From Cristatella mucedo (lineage: Eukaryota; Bryozoa; Phylactolaemata; Cristatellidae), in assembly GCA_009760855.2 (NCBI GenBank), contig WPIO01000069.1, positions 1,078,501-1,142,500 of the forward strand: a stretch of DNA of 64,000 nt, given 5' to 3'. Below, one piece after another: positions 1 through 11,178 of this stretch. The first letter of the stretch is position 1; the number at the start of each line of letters is the position of its first letter. Below the pieces are notes generated by a model that ran no database searches, was not told the origin of the DNA, and saw nothing but the letters and a program-made list of their open reading frames with translations. The position numbers were made by a program, and so were the translations under genes.

Positions 1-500
1 AGATAGGTTGGAGCCATAGAATGAAGGGACCTAAAAGTGAGCGACAAAACCTTGAAGTCAATCCAGGCTACTGGCTACCAGTCATTGCTTGACTGGTAGC
101 CAGTGCAGGTCGGCGAGAAGTGGAGTAATGTGGCAACTGCGACGCTCACGGCAGACAAGCCTAGCTGCAGAGTTTTGCACCAGCTGCAATCGCCTGATCG
201 CACATGCTGGTAGGCCAGTAAACAGTGAGTTGCAGAAGTCGAGACGAGATGTCACGAATGCATGGACCAACTTGGACGTGGTATCCTTATCTAAACAAGC
301 CCGAATTTTAGCAATGTTATGAAGCTGAAAATAGGCAGGTTTGACCGTGGAGCTGATATGGTCGTCTAACGAGAGGTTGCTTTGGAATATGACACCTAGA
401 TTTCGAGCCGATGCAACAGGAGATATGCTGGCAGAGCCAATTTTGAGAGTCAGCCTTTCCAATCTCTGAATCACACTGGGTTTTCCCAGGCATTAAAGGG
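1..500 (-). mobile_element. LINE-A (L2/CR1-like) 3' ORF fragment, cut by window edge
   Basis: The minus strand encodes the end of a non-LTR reverse transcriptase: NLGVIFQSNLSLDDHISSTV, FVTSRLDFCNSLFTGLP, RLQLVQNSAARLVCR and [15 protein letters not shown]. These are standard C-terminal RT/thumb motifs of L2/CR1/Rex1-group LINEs. The same element recurs many times in the window; I call it LINE-A. Confidence 0.8.
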
Positions 501-904
501 CACACACTAGTCTCAGTGAAGAGCCTAGTCGGTCAACAGGACCGATTTGCCTCTTCGATTTCAATGATTTGATGTCTCTGACCGTGGCCACGCAGAGCTA
601 GCCATGCCTGGTCAAATCTGGTCATGCACATGTATGGCACTGCACACCAGCCTCTTGCCAGTAACTGTGGAGGGGGCCCTCAAGCCATTTGCACAGCCAA
701 AGCTTTTTTGCCAGCCATTCCACTTTGGTAGCTGGGAGACCGGTATGTGCTTACCATCAATCAGCCAGCATGCTGAGCTAGCACGAAAGTGACCGTCAGG
801 CTCAGCTCAGCTGCACCCAGCTGCTTAGACTTGGTCCGACTGACTTATCTGCTACCTTGTACCCTCACTTCCTTCCGACCATTTCGGGTGGACACGTAGC
901 TATG

Positions 905-927
905 CACACACACACACACACACACAC
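905..927. repeat. (CA)n microsatellite
   Basis: Eleven uninterrupted CA units. A second CA/CG-rich purine-pyrimidine tract follows at 984-1018. Confidence 0.95.
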
Positions 928-1987
928 GTGCATGCCCATGCTCATGCCAATGCCCAGCCCCTCTCTCCATGCCAACTATTCGCGCCCACACACGCATGCA
1001 CACGCGCGCGCACACACAGGCACGTCTCTTTTTCACTATTGCCTCTTTGGCCATTAACATAAAATAGTTATCATAAAAAGCAACAACTTGTACGTCTGGC
1101 ATTCATCCTAACCAAGCAGCTGCCAGGCAACATTTTCGTTTGACTATGTCCTTGGCCAGTAGGATCCTGTAATGGCTCAACTGCACTGTTCTATCCAACA
1201 GTTGTATGACTGACTCCCTACTGCTTAGTCGGCACACTTGTAGACTAGCCTTCACTCAGCCGATCATATGCCGGTCACCCGGCTTCCTAATAAATATAGG
1301 CATCCAAGCAAGCCCCTAGTCATGCTTAACTTACTTCCTCATACGGGTATAGGACATATTGCAATAATTCTGGCTAATTGCAACACATGAACAAGGACTT
1401 TCATGGCAAGCCTTTGTGGTAAGCTCATTGAAAATCTCAGTGCTGCGGCTGATAAAGAATGAGCCTGCATCTTGACCTCCTTGTGCTTCTACCAGGGAGA
1501 TAATCGGCTCCTAAAAATGGAGTTCGTGAAGGCCCGTTTGCATTCGCTCGTGTCCATGCCAAAGCACTCGAACTTAGCACCGGTATGGTCACATTTTGCT
1601 GATAGTGAGGCGAAAGCTCGACAAACAAGAGTAGCAAAGAAAGCTCCACCGCTGACGACAGCAGCTGACGTCATCTGATCAAGATTTAGTCAAATCCCTG
1701 GTTTATAACATGCACTGAATATTGAAAGGTAAGCACACCAAACAATCTTGAAGAAAAGGCAAGCTCTCTGTGATCTGCTCTCTAGAAGAAGGGACAAATC
1801 CTACTATCATTAGTGTTTCCATTGCCAGTGCTGATGTTGTCATGCTATGTAAATCGTGTGTTGAGCTGCTTTGCTAATTTTGGCATCAATTTTACTCAGT
1901 TGGCTCTCCAGGTTGATTTCAAAACTACCTATTACCATAGTCGACCAGGTGGTCATAGTTGAGCGTGTGTAGCAAAACTTAGGGCAG

Positions 1988-2121
<134 letters not shown>

Positions 2122-4267
2122 ATTGGTCGGCTGGTACCTACTACCTTGTATTTTTCATTCATGGCCGAGCAGTGGAAATCGGCTCGGCTTCATCCTGGCC
2201 TATACCCAATATGAGTCCAAGTTAGAGCCACCTTTTCCTGGGTTGGAAATGTAGACCACAAAGATAAATGGAAAGTAGATGCTGGTCGGTGCATATGACT
2301 CATCTAGGCAAACATGCCTATGCAGATGCTGTCAAATACAGATCATCCTAAGCTTAATAGCAACTGGGATAGGCTCTTAATAGTTTCAAAGCTAGAGTAT
2401 CAGTAGGGGGACATTTGCCTCCGATCAGAGCAGGGGGGCGCCGATCTGGGCCGCAACTATACCTAAGCCCTATACGACCGACACCAGTGACTAAAATGTC
2501 ATACTTCCACTCAAAATAATAGAGCAGATATCAGCTTAGGGAATAGCAAAGCAATCATGCTAGCAAAAAGCAGACTAGATTGTGTGCACTATCGCACGAA
2601 GGTTGGAGAGAACGTGCGCACCTGCCGGCATGCTGTACAGGCCAAGCAAACTCCAGCACATCAAGCTCTCTACGTTGGCACTCGAGGGGACCGGGCAAAA
2701 ATCGGTTCACATATATATAATTCATTTACATGCGACAGTACTTTTCAAAAACGTGGCTAACACCACGAGCTGCCTGCTCATTCTCTCTGCCCTGCATGAG
2801 GTTACATAACTCAGCTGCATCATCTCTACCACCTCCATCAGCTGCACAAATTCCCGTTGGATGCTGCCGCGAAAAACAACCGGTTAACGCCAGGCCAGCA
2901 TTGCTGACTGATACATCAGTGCCCAAGCACGGTAGTTAGTCGATACACGACACAAGGCATATCTCGGCATGCCCAACGTGGCACGGAAACTGCATCAGCT
3001 GAATAAGAAGTCGGTCGATGCACAGGCTTAAGGCCAAAAGACATGGCAATATAGGAAACAGGCCCAAATAGCCCATCAAAAAATAATTGAATGTGCACGA
3101 AAACTATGGTGCATGCTGCATAAGGGACCCAATAGGTGATTTCACTGAGGAACTATAGGAAAATTAGAGCATCCAAATAACAAGGATCCGGCTAAGCGAC
3201 ATTGTCACACAGGTTGGCACCCGGTTGGCCATGGAGTGAGGACGAGCGACTTTGCACTGACACACACCAAAAATGGCCAACTGTTCAGGGCATGATATGA
3301 GAATTCGCCTGGCCAAACTCGGTAGCTGGGGCCAGCCGTCGACCCCATGCAGAGAGAAGCAGCAGCAGCAGATGCATGTTACCTCCATCCCAGAGGTATC
3401 TGTCTAGTATATGGAAATAGGAGAACTGATCCCATTACTTGTGAACAGGTTTCGTTGACTCAGTCGGAGGTGCACAGGGTGAACAGCACAAACGCAGTCG
3501 GCACGTCGATCAGTGTGACCGGGCGTGGCAGCAGTAAATTGAGCTCAATCAGCTGGACAGCTGAAGAGTGCAGAGCCAGGGAGCTGAGGGCTAGTCTGAC
3601 TCGGATGAAGGCCACAGCCAGAGGTGACCTCTGCTTTCGAAGCTGGTACTGACTTTGTCTTTCTTATTCACTCACAGGCTACTCATAAAGACCGGCGCCA
3701 GTTCTGCTGCACGAGACACTAACACAGCCTTATTTGTGCATGCATTGGCTACCAAGCTCAAGTGGCAGCAAATTCAGCCAAAACATCAATGCATCTCAGA
3801 AAGCTGACGGTTAAGCATGGAGCCACAAGGTTGTCTCGGGTGCTACACAGGAGTCGCACAGTGGAAGATGCTGCTGCCAACTCTGAGGCAGAAAGTGAAA
3901 GCAATACACAAATATCTCCCCACCCCACCACGGATGTCCCTCACCTCGAGCTCTGTTAGAGCAGAATAGTGCATTCAGGCAACAGCCAATCACTACGCAC
4001 AATTGCCAGATGCTGCAGCACTGCTTGAAGAATGACTGAGGCAGGCACTCCCAAGTACAGTACAGCACGGCTAATCAACAGATCGACAGAGTTATCAAGC
4101 ACATAATGCCTAGTTGTAATCATCTACTATGACAGCCAGCTAGGACCAGCCAGTCAGTCCCTAATCTTGCCATCTGACAATCTCGACAGGGATCTAACGT
4201 CAGGGATCTAATGTCAGGGATCTAACAGGAATCTAACGGCTAGATATGGGAGCAGTCATCTTAAGGA

Positions 4268-4455
4268 GCCGTGATGGCACACTAGGTAAGGCGGTTGCTT
4301 TCACGACCTCGGTCCCGAGGTCGTGGGTTCGATTCCTGCGATGGGCGATTCTGTATCGCCACTGCAAGCGGTGGTGATAGCCGTAAAGGCTCTTCTATCG
4401 CTATACAAAAAGAGGCTGTTTAATCAGCTAGGATTTATTTATTTTATTTATTTAA
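4268..4455 (+). mobile_element. SINE-I, near full-length tRNA-derived SINE
   Basis: Starts GCCGTGATGGCACACTAGG (A-box region), with a perfect B box GGTTCGATTCC at about 4326-4336. It then has the SINE-I body (CCACTGCAAGCGGTGGTGAT, AAGGCTCTTCTATCGC) and an A/T-rich TTTATTTATTT tail. An 11-bp inverted repeat CACGACCTCGG/CCGAGGTCGTG sits where an anticodon arm would be. Confidence 0.85.
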
Positions 4456-4747
4456 GGAAACTTGTAAGTACTAGCAGTTATCAAAGATGGCCCCAAAACT
4501 CTACACATATGATGCCGGTCACAGGAGCAAAGTCTCCCGTTCCAGCTTCCCGTTCTGTTCCCTTAGGGTATTCTGAGAGTAGGTGCTGGCCGATACCAGT
4601 CGGATGTCACGAGTTTGCTCTGTAGGAGTGCCTATCAGCAATAATTAAAAGAAGAAAGATATTTGCATAGCACCCTTTTAGAACTAAATCATAACATAGA
4701 GTTAAAATGTTGGAAACCTGTTTCCTATACTCTTAAGCTTCTTCTAT

Positions 4748-5093
4748 GCAATGCAATGTAATGTATCTCCGCCGGCAACTTCACAAAGCAGTACAGACTA
4801 TGTGGATGTTATGCAGGAGAGTTTTGTATAGTGCACTCACAGCCTAAGCAGCTTTCGGTACGCATTCGGTAGCCAACACACTTCGTCTCACGCAACAAAG
4901 AGAAAGTGGGAAGCATAGCAGGGTCAGTGGCAAATGGTCGGAGTCCACTCATCCATGAACTTGTCTCAATGCCTACACTGTGCAATATTATAGTCACGAC
5001 TAGCCTCGGTGTCAGGCTGTGGCTGGCATATTTGCTTTCACTTAGCAACAAAAGAGACCTCGCTAGAAGGTCATAGAGTTTCCTGCTCGGCGG
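4748..5093 (-). mobile_element. LINE-B 3' fragment
   Basis: Minus-strand 3' end of a second LINE (LINE-B), with the end of its ORF (RTESCLGCECTIQNSPA) and the 3' tail. It matches the copies at 16385, 21470 and 30066. Confidence 0.75.
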
Positions 5094-5863
5094 CAAATGG
5101 AAATTGAGCTTAGGCTATCCAGACATGTTTCTACCACCCCCTACATACTAGTTTCTACCAGTCATAAAAAATGTAGCCGCTATTATTCTATAGCCAACTT
5201 TCTGAATCACTAAATTCCTGTATCCCAAACTCTTTAAATCCCACAAACTGGTCTCCCCATAGACTTCTTCTCAAACAACAAAGAAAAATCTGACAGAACA
5301 GAATACCGGAGAGCATTACGGTGGCATTCAATCGGGCATTCAATCAGCAAGTGCTACAGTACTACAGCCAATCGTCAGTGGGTCGGCCTATCTGATCAGC
5401 TGCACCCCTCATGGATCGGCAACTGGCCAAGAATAGCACTGGGACCAGCTGGCCGTGGGGGTGCACAGCGATTGACCTGAGCGGTGGGGCACCACCAATC
5501 AAAAAAATAAAATAAGCAATACCACCCAGCGGAAGTACTAGCAAGCACCAAGTGCTTTCACAGTCTACCTGGAAGCAGTGGCAACCAAAACGAGGATCAT
5601 TGAGCAATTCTTCATTGCAAGATAGACAGACTTACGATTGCAAACTAGATTTCACTAGTCTACACCTGGAAGCTGGGATTTGGGCAAGCTGAACCAGCTT
5701 CTGGTTGCTTATACCACTGCTTGTCGACTCACACTAAACCGTCTTTTATAAATGAGATTACTAAGTACGATAAAGACCACGTCTGTATTGTGGTGAGATA
5801 TCACAACATTGATACCAGGGCTGTTATTTTGAAAGTGATAGTGCAATTTGCACTCACGGTATT
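5094..5863. other. Non-coding, nothing recognised
   Basis: No supported exon or recognisable repeat on either strand. Confidence 0.4.
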
Positions 5864-6149
5864 CTGATGGGTAGGCATGAACCATGAATGCAGCCATTGG
5901 GGAATGATTGAGCACAATCTTGGCAAGCACATAAATTTACCCCGGACACCTAATGAGAGTAGGCTAGCAGCAGCTGAAAGATAGCTGAATTTAGCCCTAA
6001 CATTAGCCTCTGATGGGTACGTATGAACCATGAATGCAGCCATTGGAGGATGATTGAGCACAATCTTGGCAAGCGCATAAATTCACCCCGGACACCTAAT
6101 GAGAGTAGGCTAGCAGCAGCTAAAAGATAGCTTAATTTAGCACTAACAA
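5864..6149. repeat. Tandem duplication, 146-bp unit, two copies
   Basis: Copy 1 is 5864-6009 and copy 2 is 6010-6149. Both begin CTGATGGGTA and carry GAATGCAGCCATTGG and CCCCGGACACCTAATGAGAG. The copies differ at few positions, so the duplication is fairly recent. Confidence 0.92.
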
Positions 6150-6912
6150 TACCCTTCACTATCTCAGTTAGTTGGTACTGCCCTCCAATGGTTAAAAGAG
6201 GGCATTCGTAACAGCTATAACAATGTCACTGCAGTCGGATGTTTCAAGAAAATCGGTTGTAGTTTGAAATAATATTAGGTGCCACATAACTTTAAAAGAT
6301 ATAGCTTCCATATTTTAAATACAAACGTGATATGAATTGAGGCTAAATTAGTGACATAAAACTTTATAAAATAAAAACTTAAATAAATATTGACTGTGGT
6401 CTAGAAAGGGGGCCATCGGATGTAAAGATGGGTCAGAAGGCCCCAAATCCTTCATAAATAGACCTGAGGGTGTCACGCCACTTGGCAGCACAACATGCTC
6501 ATTCACCTTTCTATAATCGGATGCCTCTAGAAAGATCAACGCCTGGTTGTTCCAGCTTATTTCTGGCAAAACCAACACTATTGACCGACATTGCTTACAG
6601 CATCAGCCTAAATAATTGTGAATGTTGAGACGGTGGGCTCCTAAACACAAGCTGCTTACGTCCCTTTAACTTTGTACCCTTTACAATACTTGAAGTACTA
6701 CTATGATGGTACAGCTGTGAGTGTCACGTCAAAAATACGTGAGATAATCAGCCAATCTGCATATGTAGCTACAGCATGCACTCTCACAGCTGAAATTGAG
6801 CATTGAGTTGTGCATTCAATTGTGAAATAGTGACGAGCAGGCTTTTAATCACGGTGTTATTTAATTATATATTTAAACGCTAAGGCAATTTTCTCTCAGA
6901 GTGGGATTAAAA

Positions 6913-7197
6913 ATGAATTGTGACAGGAACAGCCTTATCAACGGTCTGCCAGCAGGTGAGTCATTTCGACTGAGCCTTGGTACAGCTATACACTTATAGA
7001 CATGGGTCTTAAATGTTCAAATTGAATTTTCTATGATCTTTCCAGGAAAGATGCTTGTGGACGATTTTGTTCAAGTAGACTTCACTTCCTCTACCCAGGT
7101 AGGGTGGCTGGCAGACATCACTCGGCTGGTCAAAACCACTAGCGAACTCATTGCCAGACTTTTTGTAAAGCTCAGCAAAGCACGTCCTAGCAAATAA
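6913..7197 (+). CDS. Possible small two-exon gene, 64-residue protein of unknown function
   Basis: Exon 6913-6955 starts MNCDRNSLINGLPAG and stops at a strong CAG/GTGAGT donor. A 90-nt intron ends in TCTTTCCAG. Exon 7046-7197 encodes KMLVDDFVQVDFTSSTQ, then WLADITRLVKTTSELIARLF and a basic end before a TAA that overlaps an AATAAA signal (7193). The segment from WLADITR could form an amphipathic helix. I do not recognise the family. Against it being a gene: a diverged copy of the exon 1-intron region lies at 7536-7661 with a destroyed donor, so this may be a repeat or a decaying duplicate. Confidence 0.33.
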
Positions 7198-8288
7198 ATT
7201 ACTCGATCAATGGTACTTTTGGGCAACGTATTTTTGTTAATGCAATTTTTTATAGTTGCTTATAATCTCTTGAGTATGGTTCTTTAATGTGCATGGTCTC
7301 ACATGTCCTCTTTAACTTATTCACAACTTAAACGTGCATATCGGTGCTTCTTCATCAAAATGCATTGCCAGCGGTTTTTAAAAACACGGTCAACATCTGA
7401 TGTTATTAATATGCTTACCTACCTAACGGTCGTTTACTTGTGTGGGTTAGTTGTGCTCACATCATTCGACTGATGTAAGTTCCCCAAGCTATTCTTTTTG
7501 ACATGGTCCGATGCATATTGCATTGGTTCTAATCCGGAACAGTCAGTCTTAGCAATGGCCAGCCAGTTAGTGTATCATCGAGGCTGAGCCCTTGCACAGC
7601 TATCTGGTTATATGTGTGATCTTCCATTTTCAAACTGAATATCATGCACAAGCGATTGCAGGTGCATGCTAGTTGTGAGAAAACTTGCACACACAAAAGT
7701 AGCTTATTAAGCACTCAACAAAGGGGGAATGCAGCTTATCAAAAGATACTAATCTTACGGAATGAGCTAATAAAACAACCAGATCCTTTGGAAGCACGAG
7801 AACAAAGTATCCGTAGCTCAATTAGTAGAGCACTACCCCAGGTAAATCCCATATAAAACTCATTGCTGCTCGAGGCAACATATTTTGTCTCTCAGCGTCA
7901 CAGCAGACATTATCGGTTATATTTAATGAAGTACAGATAGGACTTTGTAAAAACCGCCACTAAAATCTCACAGCTGCTAGCTTGTTTTCTTCATTTCACT
8001 ATGTTAGATAAAGTCTGTTGGCTACCAGATAAGCACCTGCCGCCGATCAGGCTGTACGCTATAGAAAACTGCATAGCACTCAACATCCACCCACTTATTC
8101 TTTGCTGCTTTGTCGCAGGTATAGACACATATGTACAGATAGAGATACATTACATTACGTAACATCGCACATGTGCGAGCCACACCGCTGCTGCTTCACT
8201 TATGCACTAGACAAGGACACGGCACAAACGAACAGGGCAGCACTCGGCTGACCATAGCCACTGGGGTGTACCACGGTCTACCACTTAC
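7198..8288. other. Mostly non-coding; lies in the desaturase intron or downstream of it
   Basis: Contains the 7536-7661 duplicate and a tRNA D-arm-like stretch, TAGCTCAATTAGTAGAGCA, near 7812. The open frame 7644-7856 ends at a GTAAAT donor-like site but matches no family I know. Confidence 0.4.
7536..7661 (+). repeat. Diverged duplicate of 6926-7045
   Basis: Both copies start GGAACAG, share a CTGAGCC...ACAGCTAT core and a TTCAAA.TGAAT block, and end in a CAG acceptor-like site. The copy lacks the GTGAGT donor seen at 6956. Confidence 0.5.
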
Positions 8289-8435
8289 CAGATCTGTGAC
8301 CAGCAAGCGCAGTGCCTCGAAGTCTTTGACGATGTCACTCTTTGGTCTAGCATTAATGACGCTGCCAATGTGGAACGTTTTCAGGTACTTGGAGACCGTT
8401 GCGGTGCTTTTCTCATGAAATGCTCGGAACGGCTC
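8289..8435 (-). CDS. Front-end fatty acid desaturase, coding exon 2
   Basis: Minus-strand exon of 49 codons bounded by ACACAG and GTAAGT. It begins EPFRAFHEKSTATVSKYLKT and includes KSDIVKDFEALRLLVTDL. This matches the segment after the b5 domain of FADS proteins (an FRAFH motif, then a K-x-DFRALR-like block). Phase 0 joins perfectly to exon 1, giving ...SGQDAT-EPFRAFH.... I could not recognise the membrane segments or the histidine boxes (HDxGH, HxxHH, QxxHH) between here and position 1, so the catalytic exons are probably beyond the left edge or the gene is broken. Confidence 0.78.
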
Positions 8436-9372
8436 CTGTGTGCGCACGGTATATGGCAGTGAGATCAAATAGGCGCCATAGGCCATAGCGAATGGCAAGA
8501 GCGCAAGGTGGTGGCTAGATAAAGTACAGGCAACAGCAGCAGTGCCAGAAGAAGCAATGGCATCAGTCGTGGCAGCTCGGTGTCCTTGCCTGGAGTAAAG
8601 ACAACAGAATTCGGAGGACCAGTAATAAATGACCGAGGCAAGCCTAATGGTTCACGCTATAACTAAGAGACAGCTGTTTAGGTGCTGAGGAGGCTTAACA
8701 AAGATAAACCGATAGGGACGATCGGGTCATTGCTCGCTTGTGCAAACATAGATTTTGTTTGTTCTATGCTACTTTCTGTTGCCGTGGTTTACTAGTTTTA
8801 GCCCCAATGACCATCGGGGGGGGGGGGGGGTTAAAGCTTGACCTTGCCTGGGACTGAGACAAGCCGGACAGCAAACCATGGGCTTGAACACTCAGGGTCG
8901 GTCTATGTTTGAAGTGGTAGTGCTAGTGGTGGGTCAAACCTTTCAAGGATAGCCCGTGATTGTTTTTGTCCTCGGAGGCCCAACTGCAGACCATTACTAC
9001 TACTGCCTGCAAGGTCAAGTCCTCGACAAGTAGCCTACTCATAGGCCACACAAAAGAGACACTGGTGGCAACTGTAGTATGGTAGACAATAGAAAACAAG
9101 AGCTGCAATCACGGAGCAGGCAGCCTGTAAAGAAATCAGCCGCCGAGTTAAAGCAAGCTTCTTCACTTAGCCAAAGCTAGATATTGTGGTATGATATACA
9201 CTACACATGGTCCTTTGGGGCGTAAACCAAGCTCAGGATGACCTAATTCGTAGTACATACATGAGTAAGTAGATGCAGCTAGGCCAACAGTCAGGCCATT
9301 AATGCTCTTAACAGGGCTAGCTGCTAAGCCTGGGGGCTTATGAGGTACAGTTGATCAGGCCGATTGGATTTA
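8436..9372 (-). other. Desaturase intron sequence, no element recognised
   Basis: Includes a poly-G run at about 8817-8830 and otherwise no supported feature. Confidence 0.4.
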
Positions 9373-9622
9373 ATAATAACAATACACTTGATAAAGCACA
9401 TTCAGAGAACTCAATCTCTTCCTAGGCGCTTTACATTTGCTGCAAAGGAAACAAGGTCGAATGGTGAGTAGAAATATCATGCTTGATAAATAACATGAAT
9501 AGCAAGGTTAGGGGTGGCATGTACAGGGTCAGCATGCAAGTATGGTTAGTGGCAGCATGCAACAGTGTCAGCACGCATATGCGCATAAAGAGCGAATCAC
9601 GGGGACCCACTAAATGCTGTAC
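9373..9622 (-). mobile_element. LINE-A 3' end, 5' truncated
   Basis: Minus-strand copy with the LINE-A terminal stem-loop (AGGCGCTTTACATTTGCTGC in plus orientation) and the TAATAATAA tail. Truncated after about 250 bp. Confidence 0.8.
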
Positions 9623-9629
9623 GTTCAAA

Positions 9630-10072
9630 ACAAAAATAATTATTATAATATGTTTTATATAGTGCCCTCAGAGAACTCAACCTCTCTCTAGGCACTTTAC
9701 ATTTGCTGCAAAGGAAACACGATCGAAGTGGTAGCTCAATAACAACAAGCATAACATTGTTAAGGGTGACATCCACAAGGTCAGCCAGCAAATGTGGTTA
9801 GTGGCAGCATGCTCAGTGTCAGCACTCATAAGCACACACAGGACGAATCACAGGGACCCACTAAATGCTGGGATAAATAGGTGATTTTCTAGTTTCTTTT
9901 TAAATGTGGACGTCATGGGATGTCGTGAGGGGAGTAGGGAGTGAGTTCCAGGCTTTGGGAGCATAGGAACTAAAGGCACGGTCTGCAAATGATTCAAGGT
10001 TTGTATGAGGTATAGGTAAACAGATAAGTTTCCGAAAAGCAGGTGGTAGGATGTTTGACCTGGTGGGGGAGT
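9630..10072 (-). mobile_element. LINE-A 3' end, second adjacent copy
   Basis: A separate insertion with its own terminal stem-loop and A/T-rich tail, extending about 440 bp into the ORF end (LINE-A AAAGGCACGGTCT block). It lies directly beside the previous copy in the same orientation. Confidence 0.8.
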
Positions 10073-10854
10073 ACAGGCTGGCTGCTAGTCGGCTGCCTTT
10101 GCAACAACAGCAGGCAGCCGCTTGGCTGCTTCACAAGGGTCGAACAAAGCTGGCAGTGGGTAGTGGGATGAGTGGGCAGGAGGACCTGATTGGAAGGACA
10201 TTCAAAAGGTGGTCACCTCAGATGGCTAGCTGTCGACCCATGGCCAACGAACAGGGAGGAGGGAGCTTCCCACACAGCAGCTCGGGTCAGAAGGGAAGGC
10301 TGAGTCCGTGCTCCCGACGACACTCACGATGCAGCAAAGGAGACAGGAGGGAGACAAAGGAGACAGAGAGGGAGGGTGCCTCTCCACACTCACGAGTGCA
10401 GGCAGGCGAGCTACTGGCAAAAACACTCCGGCCTCGGGTATCCACAGGTTCTCTTGACAGTTCACTAGCACACACCAAAAAAAAGGTGACTAGCTGGCCC
10501 GGACCGTGATAAAACGGCCAGGAATGAAAGTGAGACTGGGGAGGGGGGTGCCATAACATGAGGCATAAATTTGCTAAGATTAGCTTATATGACTAGGCTG
10601 CAATCACAGCGCTAGTAACCATACCAGTACTTGCCAGCTAGCAACAAAGACCAGTATATCCATCACGGCTGGCGATTTGAGGATGCACCACCGATGCATA
10701 CAGGAATGCCAACAGTAGAGCAACTCAGAAGCAACAAGGAATGCCCATATCTTTAGACAACAGATTGATATCCATAGCATAGGGTACATACTTTATTTAT
10801 ACAGCCACACTAATATTAGCTGCTATCACACAGTTACGTCAGAGGCAATTAAGG
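10073..10854. other. Desaturase intron sequence, nothing recognised
   Basis: The 152-codon open frame starting at 10051 begins inside antisense LINE-A and continues through low-complexity purine-rich DNA. I do not consider it a gene. Confidence 0.4.
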
Positions 10855-10930
10855 CCTGAAGCAGGATCCGAACCCAAGACCTGGTCCTTAGCACTTTGCC
10901 TACAGGCTAATACCCAGGGGCACAAGCCTA
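10855..10930 (-). mobile_element. tRNA-like SINE head fragment
   Basis: The minus strand has GGTCTTGGGTTCGGATCC, containing a B-box-like GGTTCGGATCC, with a possible A-box stretch upstream. No recognisable SINE-I or SINE-II body follows. Confidence 0.35.
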
Positions 10931-11001
10931 GCTTCACCTTGCAAAGACGTGTCCCTCCCAGATGTCTGCCCCTAGCTTCTTCTGCCGGGCCTGCAGCTTA
11001 C

Positions 11002-11178
11002 CGTTGCATCTTGGCCGCTGTAATGGGCAACGATTTTGCTGCCACCAGGGTGCTTATGTAACCAGTTCGTGACGTCATACACGCTGCCGTCAATAGCTAG
11101 CCAGCAGCTATTCCTGTCAGTGTGTGCTGCTATTTCGTCCCAAGTGTACTGCCGGGTAGCAGTCGCTGTAGTATCCAT
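11002..11178 (-). CDS. Front-end fatty acid desaturase, coding exon 1 (cytochrome b5 domain)
   Basis: Read on the minus strand, the exon starts MDTTATATRQYTWDEIAAHT and contains CWLAIDGSVYDVTNWLHKHP followed by GGSKIVAHYSGQDAT. HPGG is the haem-binding motif of cytochrome b5. HY(S/A)GQDAT continuing into an FRAFH exon is typical of delta-5/delta-6 type front-end desaturases (FADS family), ER membrane enzymes that insert double bases near the carboxyl end of long-chain acyl-CoAs, with the b5 domain supplying electrons. The exon is exactly 59 codons and ends at a strong GTAAGC donor. The frame is open further upstream, so an earlier start is possible, but this Met suits the family. A solitary cytochrome b5 is less likely because of the next exon. 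Confidence 0.8.

Noticed and set aside
845-1102. Open frames across CA repeats
   Set aside because: Cys/Val and His/Thr runs are translations of dinucleotide repeats.
3347-3652. 101-codon plus-strand open frame
   Set aside because: No motif, no splice-site or repeat context, and no family resemblance.
6348-6578. Minus-strand open frame with a protein-like look, considered as desaturase exon 3
   Set aside because: Does not resemble the membrane or histidine-box segments of desaturases and lacks convincing splice boundaries.
7662-7840. Candidate coding exon containing LILRNELIKQPDPLEAREQS
   Set aside because: Bounded by a CAG and a GTAAAT, but it overlaps the tRNA-like stretch, has no recognised homology, and the left part belongs to a duplicated non-coding segment.
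7800-7860. Possible tRNA gene (TAGCTCAATTAGTAGAGCA resembles a D arm and A box)
   Set aside because: No anticodon arm, T arm or acceptor stem closes around it, and no B box follows at the right distance.
10051-10509. 152-codon plus-strand open frame
   Set aside because: Begins in antisense LINE-A and runs through low-complexity DNA; no family resemblance.
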